The position numbers were made by a program, and so were the translations under genes. Under the pieces are notes generated by a model. It was not told the origin of the DNA. It saw nothing but the letters and a program-made list of their open reading frames with translations, and made no database searches. From Sinorhizobium glycinis (GTDB lineage Bacteria > Pseudomonadota > Alphaproteobacteria > Rhizobiales > Rhizobiaceae): a DNA stretch of 64,000 nucleotides. Shown here piece by piece: positions 36,256-46,113 of this stretch (the first letter of the stretch is position 1; each line of letters starts with the position of its first letter). The stretch is from contig NZ_LPUX01000053.1 of assembly GCF_001651865.1 (NCBI RefSeq), forward strand, positions 1,178,001 to 1,242,000, read 5' to 3'.

Positions 36256-37836
36256 GAACAGGCTGCCCTGCTTCGTCGGTTCCACCGGCCGGCCCGGCCG
36301 TTTCTTCGGCGCTGGCGACGGCGGGGCGCCCTCCTCGCCTGCGACCGCGGAGATGCGGCCGTCGGCGAATTCGAGCGACAGTGTCATGCCCGCCGTCACC
36401 GCCGCCGCCTGCTTCACGGGGTTGTCGGCGGCATCGCGCACCAGCGCAAAACCGCGCTGCAGCACATTGCGATAGGAAAGCGATTGCAGCACTCGATCCT
36501 GCGCCGCGAGCGCGCCTTTCAGCCGGCGCATCTCGGCGGCCATGGCTCCATCGGTCCGGGCGCTCAAGCCGGCAATGCGGTCCGACGCGCGGTGGATCTG
36601 GCCCACGAGGCGCGACGGCAGCGCCCGAAGCGATGCGTCGGCGGCGGAAATCCGCGCCTGCCGCCGGTCGATCTGGCGCTCCACGCAGCGCTCCGCCTTG
36701 TTCATCGCTTCCAAGAGGTGCCGCCGGTGCTCGCGGATCTTCGTCGACAGCAATTCCGACCGCAGATGCGCCGCAATGCGCTCGAAGCTGCGGCGCTTGT
36801 TGGCGGTATTCATCTGCAGGCCGCGGCCGAGCCCGGCGGCCGCCTCGTCGAAACGTCTTCTTGGCAAGGCGAGCAACTGGTCGAGCGACGGCAGCACCCG
36901 GGCAAGCGCCCTGAGCGCGTGGCGCCGGTGATCCATTTGCCGGATGGCGGCTGCCTGCAGCCGGGCGGACAGATTGGCGACCTGCGCCTCGAGATCGGCC
37001 TTCACCGGCACCGCCATTTCGGCCGCGCCGGTCGGCGTCGGTGCCCGCTGGTCGGAGGCGTAGTCGATCAGCGTCCAGTCGGTCTCATGGCCGACGGCCG
37101 AGATCAGCGGAATGCCCGAGGCCGCGGCGGCGCGGACCACCGCCTCGTCGTTGAAGCACCAGAGATCCTCGAGGCTGCCGCCGCCGCGCGCGACGATCAG
37201 CACGTCCGGCCGCGGAATGGGTCCGCCTGGATCGAGAGAATTGAAGCCGCGGATCGCGGCCTCGATCTCGTCGCACGCCCCGTCGCCCTGGACACGCACC
37301 GGCCAGACGACGACATGAACCGGGAAGCGATCGGCGATCCGGTGCAGGATGTCGCGGATGACGGCGCCCGTCGGCGAGGTCACGACACCGATGACCTTCG
37401 GCATGAAAGGCAGCGGCCGCTTGCGCGCGGCGTCGAAGAGACCCTCGGCCGCAAGCTTGCGCTTGCGCTCCTCGATAAGCGCCATCAGCGCACCGGCGCC
37501 GGCGGGTTCGAGCGAATCGATAACGATCTGGTATTTCGACGAGCCGGGGAAGGTCGTGACCCTCCCGGTCGCGATAACCTCCATCCCCTCCTCCGGGCGG
37601 AATTTCAGCCGCGCGAAAGTGCTCTTCCAGATCACCGCCTCGATCCGGGCGCGATCGTCCTTCAGCGCGAAATACGCATGGCCGGAGGAATGCGGCCCGC
37701 GATAACCGGAGATCTCGCCGCGCACCCGCACATGCTCGAAGGCCTGCTCGAGCGTGCGCTTGATCGAGCCGGACAGCTCCGACACCGAATATTCGGCGAC
37801 ATTGGACGGAGAATCGGAATCGAAGATCGAAGTCAT
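36253..37836 (-). CDS. xseA: Exodeoxyribonuclease VII large subunit
   Basis: 527-residue XseA, which with XseB degrades single-stranded DNA. N-terminal OB-fold ([40 protein letters not shown]) and the catalytic domain with [37 protein letters not shown] and [14 protein letters not shown] coiled-coil region follows; the C-terminal tail ([17 protein letters not shown]) is normal. The stop codon is contributed by the RIME2-like element. Divergence from other genes shows no special control. Confidence 0.97.
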   Translation of the reverse strand: MTSIFDSDSPSNVAEYSVSELSGSIKRTLEQAFEHVRVRGEISGYRGPHSSGHAYFALKDDRARIEAVIWKSTFARLKFRPEEGMEVIATGRVTTFPGSSKYQIVIDSLEPAGAGALMALIEERKRKLAAEGLFDAARKRPLPFMPKVIGVVTSPTGAVIRDILHRIADRFPVHVVVWPVRVQGDGACDEIEAAIRGFNSLDPGGPIPRPDVLIVARGGGSLEDLWCFNDEAVVRAAAASGIPLISAVGHETDWTLIDYASDQRAPTPTGAAEMAVPVKADLEAQVANLSARLQAAAIRQMDHRRHALRALARVLPSLDQLLALPRRRFDEAAAGLGRGLQMNTANKRRSFERIAAHLRSELLSTKIREHRRHLLEAMNKAERCVERQIDRRQARISAADASLRALPSRLVGQIHRASDRIAGLSARTDGAMAAEMRRLKGALAAQDRVLQSLSYRNVLQRGFALVRDAADNPVKQAAAVTAGMTLSLEFADGRISAVAGEEGAPPSPAPKKRPGRPVEPTKQGSLF

Positions 37837-37914
37837 GCGTCACTTGTAGCCGACCAGGCGCCGAAGATCAGCAGCAAGGCGGGGCTATCTACGGTTTTTC
37901 TGCCCAAGACGAAA

Positions 37915-39744
37915 TCAATCTTGCTCCGGCCGAAGCCGAAAGAGCTTGATGCCCGTTCCCGCCGCTACCGGCAGAGGCGTGAGGAAGGAAGGGACATCGC
38001 CCGCGTTGAGGTGGCCGTATAGCCCTTGCGGTGCCCTCTCGATGATCATCCTTGTCTGCGGGTCCTTGGCGCAGAAGGCCAGGACCGGATCACCCAGCCG
38101 CTTCAGCATGGCGGCCGCAGCGTCGGGATCCGCCAGTCCAATCCTGAGCTCGGTCAACATACCGTCCGGATTTCGGTGATAGGGAGCGCTCAAGGCGCGA
38201 TGCTCCGTGAAGCGGAGGATGGACGCACCCATGTTCGACGGGTCGACGACGAGGGTCGGCGCGATCCGCCGAAGGTCCGCCATGGCTTCCGCCGAATAGC
38301 AGCGATCAGCGCGCTCTTGCGCATCAGCATCGCCCGTCACTACCGCCACGCCGTTGAGCGTCAGTTCACCCGCCACGGCCCAGACGGCTGGGACGGAGAC
38401 GAGGACGGTCGCGACGTAAAGAAGAGATGCGCGCGGATTGGAACGCTCCCGCATCATTCGCGACCTCAGCGAGACCAGCAAAAGCGAGATTGGCAGGATG
38501 GCGAGCAGATTGGAATAGACGGCGCCGCGAACCTGTACCAGGGCTATGCACCAGTTGACGAAGACCAATGTCAGCAGGATCAGATGGGGTACGATGGGCT
38601 CGCCACGGAAAATGCGCCACGCACAGATCAGAACGGCGAAGAGACCCGTGAAATAAAAGGCGCCGAGACTGCCCGGATCTTGTCGCGCCAAAGCGAGGAA
38701 CGACCGGGCCTCGGTCACTTTGTTCAGCCACAAGTCAAAAAGCAGCGGATCGAGGCTCGCAAGCGGGTTGCGCAGACATTCCGGCGCTATGCTCAAGACA
38801 ATCCCTGCGAGCACAAAGCCGCCCACGCCGAGAACGACAAAGCGCCCTTTCCGGCCAAGGTCGCTCGCGGCCGCCGCAGCAAGCGCGAGCAAGGCACCGC
38901 CCGCCGCCGAAAGCGAGAAGAACGCGATCGAAAGGTTGTCGCAGGTGGAGGCGTGGTAGAGATGCGGCGGCACCGTTAAAAAGAAGGCGGCGCTGACGGT
39001 AGCGGCTAAACTTGTGCCGAATGCCACGGCCGGAGCGGCGAATGCCGCCCCCTCCCACGCCCAGAGAACGGCGACCACCAGGCACACCGCGGCAACGAAG
39101 GGCGTCGTCTCGACGCCGATCGCGATCGCCAGGGCGGCCGCGGCGCCGGCCATGGCAAAGCTTGTCGCCCTGTATTGCCGATCTACCAGCATGGCGGCCA
39201 TCGTCGCGACCAGAACAATCTGAATGTTGTGATGATCGATCGCACCCGCCTGGAAGCGATTGCCGGTCACCACGAAGATGGCCGTGAAGCCGAGGCAGAA
39301 GTGCATGCATTGCGATCCGCCGAGGCGCCGCCCGGCAAGCCCCATGGCCGCAAGCAGCGGCGCCACCAAGAGGATCGGCCAGATTGCAAGCGCGATCGCC
39401 TCGGCCCGCTCCGGGCCAGCAATTGGCGTGAAAAGGGCGATAAGAGCGGCAATTGGCAAGTCGACGAGACGAGACCAATGCATCAATGTACCACCGTCGA
39501 GACCGAGCCTCGTCTGCGTAAGATCGAACCAGCTTTGTCCGGCCAGCAGATCGCGCACCTGGACAAGCCGCATCGCGTCGTCATTGTCGCGCCCCACGTA
39601 GTCCTCGGCGCGCATCAATTTCACGGTGAGGAAAACGATGACAGGAAGAGCATAGCCGAGCACCATCCAGGACAGCCGCGACAAGACCGTTTCATCGCGG
39701 CCGGACTCCTTCGATTCCAACACTGCCCCCGCTGTCTCCGCCAC
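37915..39744 (-). CDS. Large membrane protein, probable GT-C glycosyltransferase
   Basis: 609 residues from GTG 39744, which has GGAGG upstream; an ATG at 39837 opens the same frame without a ribosome site. About twelve membrane segments. The first outside loop has GRDNDDAMRLVQVRDLLAGQ and LMHWSRLVDLP. The Asp pair is placed like the acidic motif of GT-C enzymes such as oligosaccharyl and lipid-linked sugar transferases, and HH in GAIDHHNIQI lies in a later loop. A soluble tail of some 150 residues ends the protein. No family name is certain. It is divergent from a GT2 and may use the polyprenyl-linked sugar which that enzyme would make. Confidence 0.68.
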   Translation of the reverse strand: MAETAGAVLESKESGRDETVLSRLSWMVLGYALPVIVFLTVKLMRAEDYVGRDNDDAMRLVQVRDLLAGQSWFDLTQTRLGLDGGTLMHWSRLVDLPIAALIALFTPIAGPERAEAIALAIWPILLVAPLLAAMGLAGRRLGGSQCMHFCLGFTAIFVVTGNRFQAGAIDHHNIQIVLVATMAAMLVDRQYRATSFAMAGAAAALAIAIGVETTPFVAAVCLVVAVLWAWEGAAFAAPAVAFGTSLAATVSAAFFLTVPPHLYHASTCDNLSIAFFSLSAAGGALLALAAAAASDLGRKGRFVVLGVGGFVLAGIVLSIAPECLRNPLASLDPLLFDLWLNKVTEARSFLALARQDPGSLGAFYFTGLFAVLICAWRIFRGEPIVPHLILLTLVFVNWCIALVQVRGAVYSNLLAILPISLLLVSLRSRMMRERSNPRASLLYVATVLVSVPAVWAVAGELTLNGVAVVTGDADAQERADRCYSAEAMADLRRIAPTLVVDPSNMGASILRFTEHRALSAPYHRNPDGMLTELRIGLADPDAAAAMLKRLGDPVLAFCAKDPQTRMIIERAPQGLYGHLNAGDVPSFLTPLPVAAGTGIKLFRLRPEQD

Positions 39745-40008
39745 GCCAACCCTCCATCGGAAATCACGGACGCGACCGGACCGGCAGATCTTGGGAACGC
39801 GAGGTGATCTTTTCGCGAGCGGCAAGGACAACCTCATGGGTTCGCCTGCTGCGCCAACGTGGCGGCGACTTTAGCCGGCGCCAATCAAGAAAGCGTAAAG
39901 CAGCGGAGCGATGCGGTCGTGACCACGCCGCGAGCCTTTGAACGCCATAGCGTCTTGTTAACCGCGCCGCCTGTAGGATGCGAAAGTCCCGCAACCGAAC
40001 AGCGATCA

Positions 40009-41004
40009 ATGCCCGACCAACTCGATGTCGCCGTCCTTCTGCCCTGCTACAATGAAGCCGCGACGATCGGCCAGGTGGTGCGCGGCTTCGGGACGGCACT
40101 GCCGTCCGCACGCATTTATGTCTACGACAACAATTCGATCGACGGCACGGCGCTGCAGGCGATGCTGGCCGGCGCGATCGTGGTGCGCGAGCGCCGGCAG
40201 GGCAAGGGCCACGTCGTGCGCCGCATGTTCGCCGACATCGACGCCGACATCTATGTGATGGCGGATGGCGACGGCACCTATTCCCCTGCCGATGCGGGAG
40301 ATCTGATCCGCACATTGCTGACGGAACAGGCGGACATGGTCGTCGGAACGCGCAGGCATATACGGGTCGAAGCCGGGCGGCAGGGACACGCCTTCGGAAA
40401 CCGCATCTTCAATGTGCTCTACCGCACGATCTTCGGCACGGATTTCAGCGACATCTTCTCCGGCTACCGGGCATTTTCGCGTCGCTTCGTGAAGAGCTTT
40501 CCCGCCCTCTCCCACGGGTTCGAGATCGAAACGGAAATGTCCGTGCATGCATCGCGGCTGAAGCTGCCGGTCAGCGAAATCGAACTCGGCTACGGCCGGC
40601 GTCCCGAAGGCTCGCACTCGAAGCTTTCGACCTTCAAGGATGGAGCGAAGATCCTCTGGATGTTCGTCATGCTGATGAAGGAGACGCGCCCGTTCACGTT
40701 TTTCAGCCTGATCGGCGCGGCTTTCCTGGCGTTGAGTCTCGTGTTCATGACGCCCGTGCTCATCGAATATTTCGAGACCGGGCTGGTTCCGCGGATGCCG
40801 ACCTGGGTCTTCTCGCTGGTGCTGCTGGTGATTTCGATCCTGCTGTTCACGGTCGGCCTCATCCTCGATTCGGTCGCCCGAGCCAGGACTGAACTCCTGC
40901 GCATGCATTACATGACCGTCGCCCGGCGGGCGCCACGCGAAAGGGAAAAACCACTGCCAACCCCTGCTGCGCACCCGAAGCGGCGCGCCAGGAACACTGC
41001 ATAA
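40009..41004 (+). CDS. GT2 family glycosyltransferase with C-terminal membrane segments
   Basis: 331 residues. GT-A domain: VAVLLPCYNEAATIGQVVRG, VYDNNSIDGT, MADGDGTYSPAD (D86, D88), FSDIFSGYRAFSRRF and LPVSEIELGYGRRPEGSHSK. Two membrane segments follow (FFSLIGAAFLALSLVFMTPV and WVFSLVLLVISILLFTVGLI). This layout is that of DPM1/GtrB/ArnC-type enzymes that put a sugar on polyprenyl phosphate. ATG 40009 chosen at the conserved start. It leads a run with a methyltransferase and an EmrE-like protein. Confidence 0.88.
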   Translation: MPDQLDVAVLLPCYNEAATIGQVVRGFGTALPSARIYVYDNNSIDGTALQAMLAGAIVVRERRQGKGHVVRRMFADIDADIYVMADGDGTYSPADAGDLIRTLLTEQADMVVGTRRHIRVEAGRQGHAFGNRIFNVLYRTIFGTDFSDIFSGYRAFSRRFVKSFPALSHGFEIETEMSVHASRLKLPVSEIELGYGRRPEGSHSKLSTFKDGAKILWMFVMLMKETRPFTFFSLIGAAFLALSLVFMTPVLIEYFETGLVPRMPTWVFSLVLLVISILLFTVGLILDSVARARTELLRMHYMTVARRAPREREKPLPTPAAHPKRRARNTA

Positions 41005-41024
41005 AACTCTTGGGAACATTGCCG

Positions 41025-41738
41025 ATGAACCGGGAAACGACCAACCGCATTCGCTTCATCATCGAGGACGTCATTCCTCCGATCCTCCGTGATTCCCGGT
41101 TCTTCAGGGGCTTTGCCAGCCTTGCCTGGGGCGATCATATCGCCCATCTCGCCCGCTTTCGGGAGCGTGCGCCCTTTCTCTCCGCCGAGGAATACGAGGA
41201 GCTCTATCGTCAGCATCCGCGGGTCCATGAGGGGACGGACAATTCAGAGGCCTGCATACGCAAGATCGTGGCAGAGGTGAGGGGTACGAGCGTCTGCGAC
41301 GTCGGCTGTGGAACCGGCGCCCTGCTCAACCGCATCAGAAGCGGAAATCCGGGGGTCGGCCGATTGACCGGCGTCGATTTCGCCATCGCCGACGCCGCTG
41401 CCATAGACGGCGTCGAATACGTCGCCGCGATGATCGAAAACCTGCCCTTCCGCGATGGAGAGTTCGATACTGTCGTCTGCACGCATGTGATCGAACACAT
41501 CCTCGACTACCGCCGGGCGATCGCGGAGCTCCGCCGAATCACGCGGCGACGTCTCGTCATCGTCGTACCGCGCGAGCGCGAGTACCGCTATACCTTCAAT
41601 CCGCACTTCAATTTCTTCCCCTACACACATTCCTTCCTGCGGGCGATGCATCCCGTGCCGGAGCATTACGAATGCATCGACATCGGACGCGACATCTTCT
41701 ATCGCGAAGATATCACCCATACCCACGACCGGGCGTAG
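41025..41738 (+). CDS. Class I SAM-dependent methyltransferase
   Basis: 237 residues; SAM loop VCDVGCGTGALLNRI, acidic strand TGVDFAI and the Methyltransf_11 pattern LPFRDGEFDTVVCTHVIEHI. The C-terminal part (RYTFNPHFNFFPYTHSFLRA) recalls methyltransferases found among polysaccharide genes. Twenty bases after the GT2 and 15 before the next gene, so one operon. A sugar or lipid-linked intermediate is a likely substrate by context only. Confidence 0.85.
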   Translation: MNRETTNRIRFIIEDVIPPILRDSRFFRGFASLAWGDHIAHLARFRERAPFLSAEEYEELYRQHPRVHEGTDNSEACIRKIVAEVRGTSVCDVGCGTGALLNRIRSGNPGVGRLTGVDFAIADAAAIDGVEYVAAMIENLPFRDGEFDTVVCTHVIEHILDYRRAIAELRRITRRRLVIVVPREREYRYTFNPHFNFFPYTHSFLRAMHPVPEHYECIDIGRDIFYREDITHTHDRA

Positions 41739-41753
41739 GGCTGTGACCTGCCG

Positions 41754-42119
41754 ATGATGTCCTTCAATCTCGCGCCCGCGGTGTGGTTCGGACTGATCTT
41801 CACGCCGGTGCTGATCGCAACCGGACAAATCCTCTTCAAGCTGACCAGCGCCAGTACCGGCGGTCTCAATGTCCAGGACCTGGTCTCGCTTGCGACCAGC
41901 CCCACACTGCTCGTCGCGTTGTTGCTTTACGGGCTCGGCACGCTGATCTGGATCTTCACCTTGAAATCGGTGCCGCTGACGCTCGCCTACTCCTTCATGG
42001 CGCTGACCTTCTGCCTTGTGCCGTTGTTCGCCGCCGTGTTTCTCGGCGAGGCACTCACGCTACGCTACGCCATCGGCGCCGCACTCATCATTGGCGGAAT
42101 GATCATCATCAATTCCTGA
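41754..42119 (+). CDS. EmrE/ArnE-like four-helix membrane protein
   Basis: 121 residues with four hydrophobic segments, in the order of small multidrug resistance and ArnE/ArnF proteins: GLIFTPVLIATGQILFKL, TSPTLLVALLLYGLGTLIWI, SVPLTLAYSFMALTFCLVPL, LRYAIGAALIIGGMIII. No glutamate is in the first helix, so a drug antiporter is unlikely. Next to a DPM1-type GT2, a flippase subunit for a polyprenyl-phosphate sugar, as with ArnE/F, is the better guess. Confidence 0.8.
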   Translation: MMSFNLAPAVWFGLIFTPVLIATGQILFKLTSASTGGLNVQDLVSLATSPTLLVALLLYGLGTLIWIFTLKSVPLTLAYSFMALTFCLVPLFAAVFLGEALTLRYAIGAALIIGGMIIINS

Positions 42120-42134
42120 CGTCGGTTGCCGCCC

Positions 42135-43121
42135 TCACACCGTTTCCCAGCCATCCTTGTCGCTGGCGCGATAGATCGCATCGATGAACTTCTGATTGAG
42201 GCGCGAGCTCTCGAGCGTCACCACCTCTTCCGGATCACCTTTCGCGGCGCGCGCGAAGGCCTCCGCCTCGAGCTTGTACTGACGCGCGTCCTGGAAGCGG
42301 AAGAGTTGCGACTGGCCATGGTTCTGATTGGTGAGCTCCACCTCCTCGCGGCCATACCGGTCCGCATTGAAGGGCGATTTCACTTCGATGTAGCCCTGGT
42401 CGCCATGGAAGACCATGACCTGGCGGGCGGCGAGTTGGGTGGAGATGTAGAAGCTCAGCTCGAAATCGCCGAAGTCGGCGCGCACGCTCGAATAGATGTC
42501 TGTGCCGAATTCCGGATCACGGTCGGTATTGGCCTGGACACGCAGCGGCTCCTTGCCGGTGGTGAAGCGGGTGGTGATCGCCGGATAGACGCCGATGTCC
42601 GGCAGGCCGCCGCCGCCGAGCGCCGGAACGTTGCGCATGTTGCCGGGATCGCGGTTGTAATAGGTGAAAGCGCCCTGGACATGCTTGAGCTTGCCGATGG
42701 CGCCTTCGGCGATAAGCGAGCGCACCTTTCGCCAGACGGGGCTGTAGGTGACCATGTAGGCTTCCGAAACCAGCACTCTGTTGCGGTCGCGCGCCGCGAT
42801 GACGGCGTCGATTTCCTCGGCCTTCAGCGCCAGCGGTTTCTCGCAAAGAACGTGCTTGCCGGCGTCGGCGGCCTTGATCGCCCATTCCACGTGCTGCGAG
42901 GTCGGAAGCGGAATGTAGACGGCGTCGATCACGTCCGAGGCGAGCATCTCCTCATAGGAGCCGAAGGCATGCGGTACCGAGAAGCGATCGGCCATGATCC
43001 GCGCCTTGGCCAAGTCGCGGCTGGCGATCGCCGTGACGACGCAATTCTCGGCGTCCTGGATGGCGGGCACGACGAGTTCGCGGCCGATCCTGGCCGTCGA
43101 CAGAATTCCGAAACGCAGCAT
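42135..43121 (-). CDS. Gfo/Idh/MocA family oxidoreductase
   Basis: 328 residues. N-terminal NAD(P)-binding fold ([40 protein letters not shown]; the lysine of [10 protein letters not shown]) and the C-terminal alpha/beta domain with [14 protein letters not shown], whose D-x-x-x-Y/H stretch is the usual active site. Substrate probably a sugar or sugar derivative. Convergent with the GT2 operon, with only 15 bases between; it might supply or remodel the sugar, but this is only context. Confidence 0.9.
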   Translation of the reverse strand: MLRFGILSTARIGRELVVPAIQDAENCVVTAIASRDLAKARIMADRFSVPHAFGSYEEMLASDVIDAVYIPLPTSQHVEWAIKAADAGKHVLCEKPLALKAEEIDAVIAARDRNRVLVSEAYMVTYSPVWRKVRSLIAEGAIGKLKHVQGAFTYYNRDPGNMRNVPALGGGGLPDIGVYPAITTRFTTGKEPLRVQANTDRDPEFGTDIYSSVRADFGDFELSFYISTQLAARQVMVFHGDQGYIEVKSPFNADRYGREEVELTNQNHGQSQLFRFQDARQYKLEAEAFARAAKGDPEEVVTLESSRLNQKFIDAIYRASDKDGWETV

Positions 43122-43465
43122 GGGGCAGTCTCCTTGTAGAGCGGGCTTGTGAAGAACGGCAGCGGCGTTCCCCGGCCCGCACCTTGACTCGTGAGGATCG
43201 ATCGCGTCCCGATTTATCCGGATCGGGCGATCAGGGCGGCGCCGAGCCTACCGCATGAGTCTATGAATCGGAACCGATTTGAGAGCAAAACCGCGCAGCA
43301 ATTCAAAGTACTACAGCGAGCATGCAGGTCTGACGGATTCCGCGGCGCTCCCGGCGAGCGATGCTCTTGACGTCACCGCGGAAAAGCGCGCTCCTCGCTT
43401 AAGGCTCACGCCAAAAGTGTCACCCATGTCTCCGGTCTATAAACGCACAGGGGGAGGGATCATTG
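43122..43465. other. Gene-free gap with a decayed RIME1-like element
   Basis: 344 bases. Positions 43262-43359 keep the RIME1 order (ATCGGAACCGATTTGAG, AATTCAAAGTACTACAGCG, GCGGCGCT) but the arms are badly decayed. The remainder, with CGCGGAAAAGCGCG near 43378, shows nothing I can name. Confidence 0.6.
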
Positions 43466-44095
43466 TTACGGCGCCCTTACGAGCGCCGGATAGCCCGGAT
43501 AGAGATGCGCGTGACTGCCTGCGTGGTTGGCCATGCCCGGCTTCGTCAGGAGGCCGCGCGGTTCGGCGAAGCTTCGGATCCTCCGCTGCGGCCGCTCATG
43601 CCATTGGATGTTGAAGGCCCAAAGCTTGGGAAAGAAGCAGAGCGAGGCATAGGGGAGATGGTCGTGGATCCACCAGGCAAGGCTCTGCCAGCCGCCCTCT
43701 TCACGCTCCCGGTCCCAGACCCAGGGAATGACGATGCAGGCGGCCGCCCCCATGCAGCCGTCCGCGTCGCGCATGTCCCAGATATGGTCGGCCGCCGTCG
43801 CGGCATTGGTCGAACAGTTGAGTTTGTTCCTGTTGCCGAATTCGTTGACGGCGCGGTTGCGATAGGCGGAGCGGATGTGGAGCCGGCCGAAGGTCGCCTG
43901 CAGCGGTTCGAGAAGTTCCTCGCAGAGCCTGCGCCCGGCCAACACGGCAAGATCCGGATCGTCCGGGATGTTCGGGATCCGGTAGAAATCGGCGATCTCC
44001 GAATGAAGGAAGTCGCGCAGGAAGAAGTTTTTCGAAAGGCGTGCGCGGCCGAGCTCCTCCAGCGACTTCATTGATCCGGGTGTCTTCATTCTCAT
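43466..44095 (-). CDS. Peptidase M15-like protein, uncharacterised
   Basis: 209 residues without signal peptide. The order LCEELLEPLQATFGRLHIRS, AYRNRAVNE and AADHIWDM resembles M15-type D-Ala-D-Ala peptidases and phage endolysins, where a SxYR and SxHxxGxAxD pattern binds zinc. Here the second motif is altered (the Gly-x-Ala part is missing) and a late HxxxxxxxW and WHE could supply the third ligand. Activity is therefore doubtful. Stands alone, convergent with nothing close, divergent from the DUF892 gene. Confidence 0.62.
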   Translation of the reverse strand: MRMKTPGSMKSLEELGRARLSKNFFLRDFLHSEIADFYRIPNIPDDPDLAVLAGRRLCEELLEPLQATFGRLHIRSAYRNRAVNEFGNRNKLNCSTNAATAADHIWDMRDADGCMGAAACIVIPWVWDREREEGGWQSLAWWIHDHLPYASLCFFPKLWAFNIQWHERPQRRIRSFAEPRGLLTKPGMANHAGSHAHLYPGYPALVRAP

Positions 44096-44347
44096 TTCCC
44101 TCTGTGAACGCCATGGATCGCCAACGGAACCACGAACAGGTCCGGGTGCGACAATAATCGGGACTCAAGGAGGCTAGCGGCAGCCGAGATGCGCGGCCAC
44201 CCGTTTCCTGTAGGAAGCGAACGCCTCGCTCGTGCCGGCCGAGCGACGACTCGCCCTAGATTTTCGCCGTGATCCGGAACAAACGGGACGGGCAAATGTT
44301 GATTGGGCGTCATAGACGACCCCCACCGGACAAGGAAGGAATCGACA

Positions 44348-44839
44348 ATGCCCAAGGGAAAGACCATGGACGATCTGTTCTACGACGCGCTCAAGGACAT
44401 CTACTATGCGGAGCGCAAGATCCTGAAGGCTCTTCCGAAGATGGCGCGTGCAGCTCAGGCACAGGAGCTCAAGGCCGCGTTCGAAAAGCACCGCGAGCAG
44501 ACCGAAACCCATGTCGAGCGCTTGCAGCAGGTCTTCGAACTGATCGGCAAACGCGCGCAAGGGAAAACCTGCGAAGCGATCGAGGGACTTGTTGCCGAAG
44601 GCGAGGAGATCATGGACGAGTTCAAGGGCACACAGGCACTTGACGCCGGCCTGATCTCCGCCGCGCAATCTGTCGAGCATTACGAAATCGCTCGCTACGG
44701 AACCTTGAAGACCTGGGCCAAGACCATCGGCCTGAAGGATGCGGTACCGCTTCTTGACGCAACGCTGAAGGAAGAAGTCGTCACCGACGAGGATCTGACA
44801 AAACTCGCGGTGGCGCAATCGAACAGGAAAGCCGCCTGA
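44348..44839 (+). CDS. DUF892 ferritin-like protein (YciE type)
   Basis: 163-residue four-helix protein: MDDLFYDALKDIYYAERKIL at the start, EKHREQTETHVERLQQVF, SAAQSVEHYEIARYGTL and LLDATLKEEVVTDEDLT. Regularly spaced E, H and E-x-x-H residues would hold a di-iron centre. YciE-type proteins are stress and stationary-phase linked. AAGGAATCGACA precedes ATG 44348. A perfect hairpin follows the stop. Confidence 0.88.
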   Translation: MPKGKTMDDLFYDALKDIYYAERKILKALPKMARAAQAQELKAAFEKHREQTETHVERLQQVFELIGKRAQGKTCEAIEGLVAEGEEIMDEFKGTQALDAGLISAAQSVEHYEIARYGTLKTWAKTIGLKDAVPLLDATLKEEVVTDEDLTKLAVAQSNRKAA

Positions 44840-44845
44840 CTTGCT

Positions 44846-44877
44846 ACCGGCGACCGGCAAGGGAACCGGTCGCCGGT
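44846..44877 (+). terminator. Perfect 12-base-pair hairpin after the DUF892 gene
   Basis: ACCGGCGACCGG / CCGGTCGCCGGT with loop CAAGGGAA. No T run follows, so Rho-dependent end or mRNA protection is as likely as intrinsic termination. Confidence 0.6.
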
Positions 44878-45125
44878 CGCATGCCGAAAGAGGCTGGTGA
44901 GGGCGCTGAGCGCCGGGCGGGCACCAATCTTCGAGCACCCGGCCCCATTTCGCTGCGACGTGACCCTGACGCACGGGGTCCGGTCGCGGGCATCGCAATT
45001 CCGTTGCGTTACCCTAACTATGATGTGTCCGCCTCTGACGAGGCTCCGAGCGGCATCGGGGGCAGGAGAGCATCGATCGGAACACGGTAGGTTCTCTTTG
45101 CCGCCCAGGATTGGAGGAACGAGGT

Positions 45126-45485
45126 ATGTCCGACGAGCAGGCCATCAGTGCAGTCGTCCATCTCTATGTCGACGGCATGGCTTTCGCCAATGAGGCGGCG
45201 CTGCGCAAGGCCTTTCACCCGAACGCCTCGATCGTCGGCAATTACGAAGACTCGGTCGAATGGCTGGACCGTGATGCCTTCATCGCCGCGGTCGTGACAG
45301 AGGGATCGGCACCGCCTGAGACGCAGCCGCTCATGGAGGTGGAGATGATCCACATCACGGGCGACGCGGCGAGCGTGAAGGTCGTCGATGAATTCGGCGG
45401 CTCGCGCTATACGGACTACCTGAGCCTGTTGAAAGTCGACGGGCGTTGGCTGATCGTCAACAAGGTCTGGCATCGCCACGCGTAG
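45126..45485 (+). CDS. NTF2-like / SnoaL-type small protein
   Basis: 119 residues with the cone-shaped NTF2-like fold: AISAVVHLYVDGMAFANEAA, LRKAFHPNASIVG, DYLSLLKVDGRWLIVNKVWH. Family members are enzymes or binding proteins (lumazine-binding related). ATG 45126 sits behind GAGGAACGAGGT. Forty bases later a VOC gene follows, perhaps in one message. Role unknown. Confidence 0.82.
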   Translation: MSDEQAISAVVHLYVDGMAFANEAALRKAFHPNASIVGNYEDSVEWLDRDAFIAAVVTEGSAPPETQPLMEVEMIHITGDAASVKVVDEFGGSRYTDYLSLLKVDGRWLIVNKVWHRHA

Positions 45486-45524
45486 TCCGGCAATCCCCCT
45501 TGGAACGGCCATTTTGGAAAAGGC

Positions 45525-45905
45525 ATGCCGCAAGGGACATCGGGCAAGGTCGTCACCATCCACCATGTGCAACTCGCCATGCCGGAAGGCGGCGAAGCCG
45601 AGGCGCGCCGCTTCTATGCCGGTCTGCTTGCGATTCCCGAGGTGGCCAAACCGCCCAACCTCGCGGCGCGCGGCTGCTGGTTCGAGCAGGTCGGCCTCAA
45701 GATCCATCTCGGCGTCGAGAAGGACTTCCTGCCCGCGCGCAAGGCGCATCCCGCCTTTATCGTCGATGATCTTTTCGTGCTGATCGCGCGGCTGCAGGCG
45801 GCCGGATTTGGCGTGACGGAGGGCGAGGCGCTGCCGGAACTTGTCCGTTGCTATGTCAACGATGCATTCGGCAAGAGAATAGAGTTGCTTCAGTCAGTTG
45901 TTTGA
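45525..45905 (+). CDS. VOC (glyoxalase/dioxygenase superfamily) protein
   Basis: 126 residues with one VOC module pair: VVTIHHVQLAMPEGGEAEAR RFYAG at the start (metal His), GLKIHLGVEKDFLPARKAHP (second His) and GKRIELLQSV (Glu). Metal ligands fit a glyoxalase-type site. Substrate not predictable. Ends just before a family B repeat. Confidence 0.82.
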   Translation: MPQGTSGKVVTIHHVQLAMPEGGEAEARRFYAGLLAIPEVAKPPNLAARGCWFEQVGLKIHLGVEKDFLPARKAHPAFIVDDLFVLIARLQAAGFGVTEGEALPELVRCYVNDAFGKRIELLQSVV

Positions 45906-45930
45906 GGCTCACGTCGGCGGCGGCCGCGAG

Positions 45931-46093
45931 GACCCCTCCCCAACCCCTCCCCACAGGTGGGAGGGGCTCGGCGCGCGTCGCGCCGGCATCATAATCATCA
46001 GCATCCGATCGTGTAGATCCGTCGACCCATGAATGGACCGGGCCGCGGCATCGTAAGCCCCTCCCCCTTGTGGGGAGGGGTTGGGGAGGGGTC
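45931..46093. repeat. Palindromic repeat, family B, copy 4
   Basis: Arms ACCCCTCCCCAACCCCTCCC and GGGGAGGGGTTGGGGAGGGG with CCCCTTGTGG inside. Fills the gap between the VOC gene and convergent pheT. Confidence 0.92.
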
Positions 46094-46113
46094 TTCTCCA
46101 AATCAAACGATTG

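Noticed and set aside
36067-38022. A 651-codon open frame opposite xseA
   Set aside because: It is a shadow of xseA codon bias and begins inside RIME elements.
44881-45193. Two short overlapping plus-strand frames between the DUF892 and NTF2-like genes
   Set aside because: Neither has a ribosome site, hydrophobic pattern or family resemblance, and they overlap the start of a better gene.
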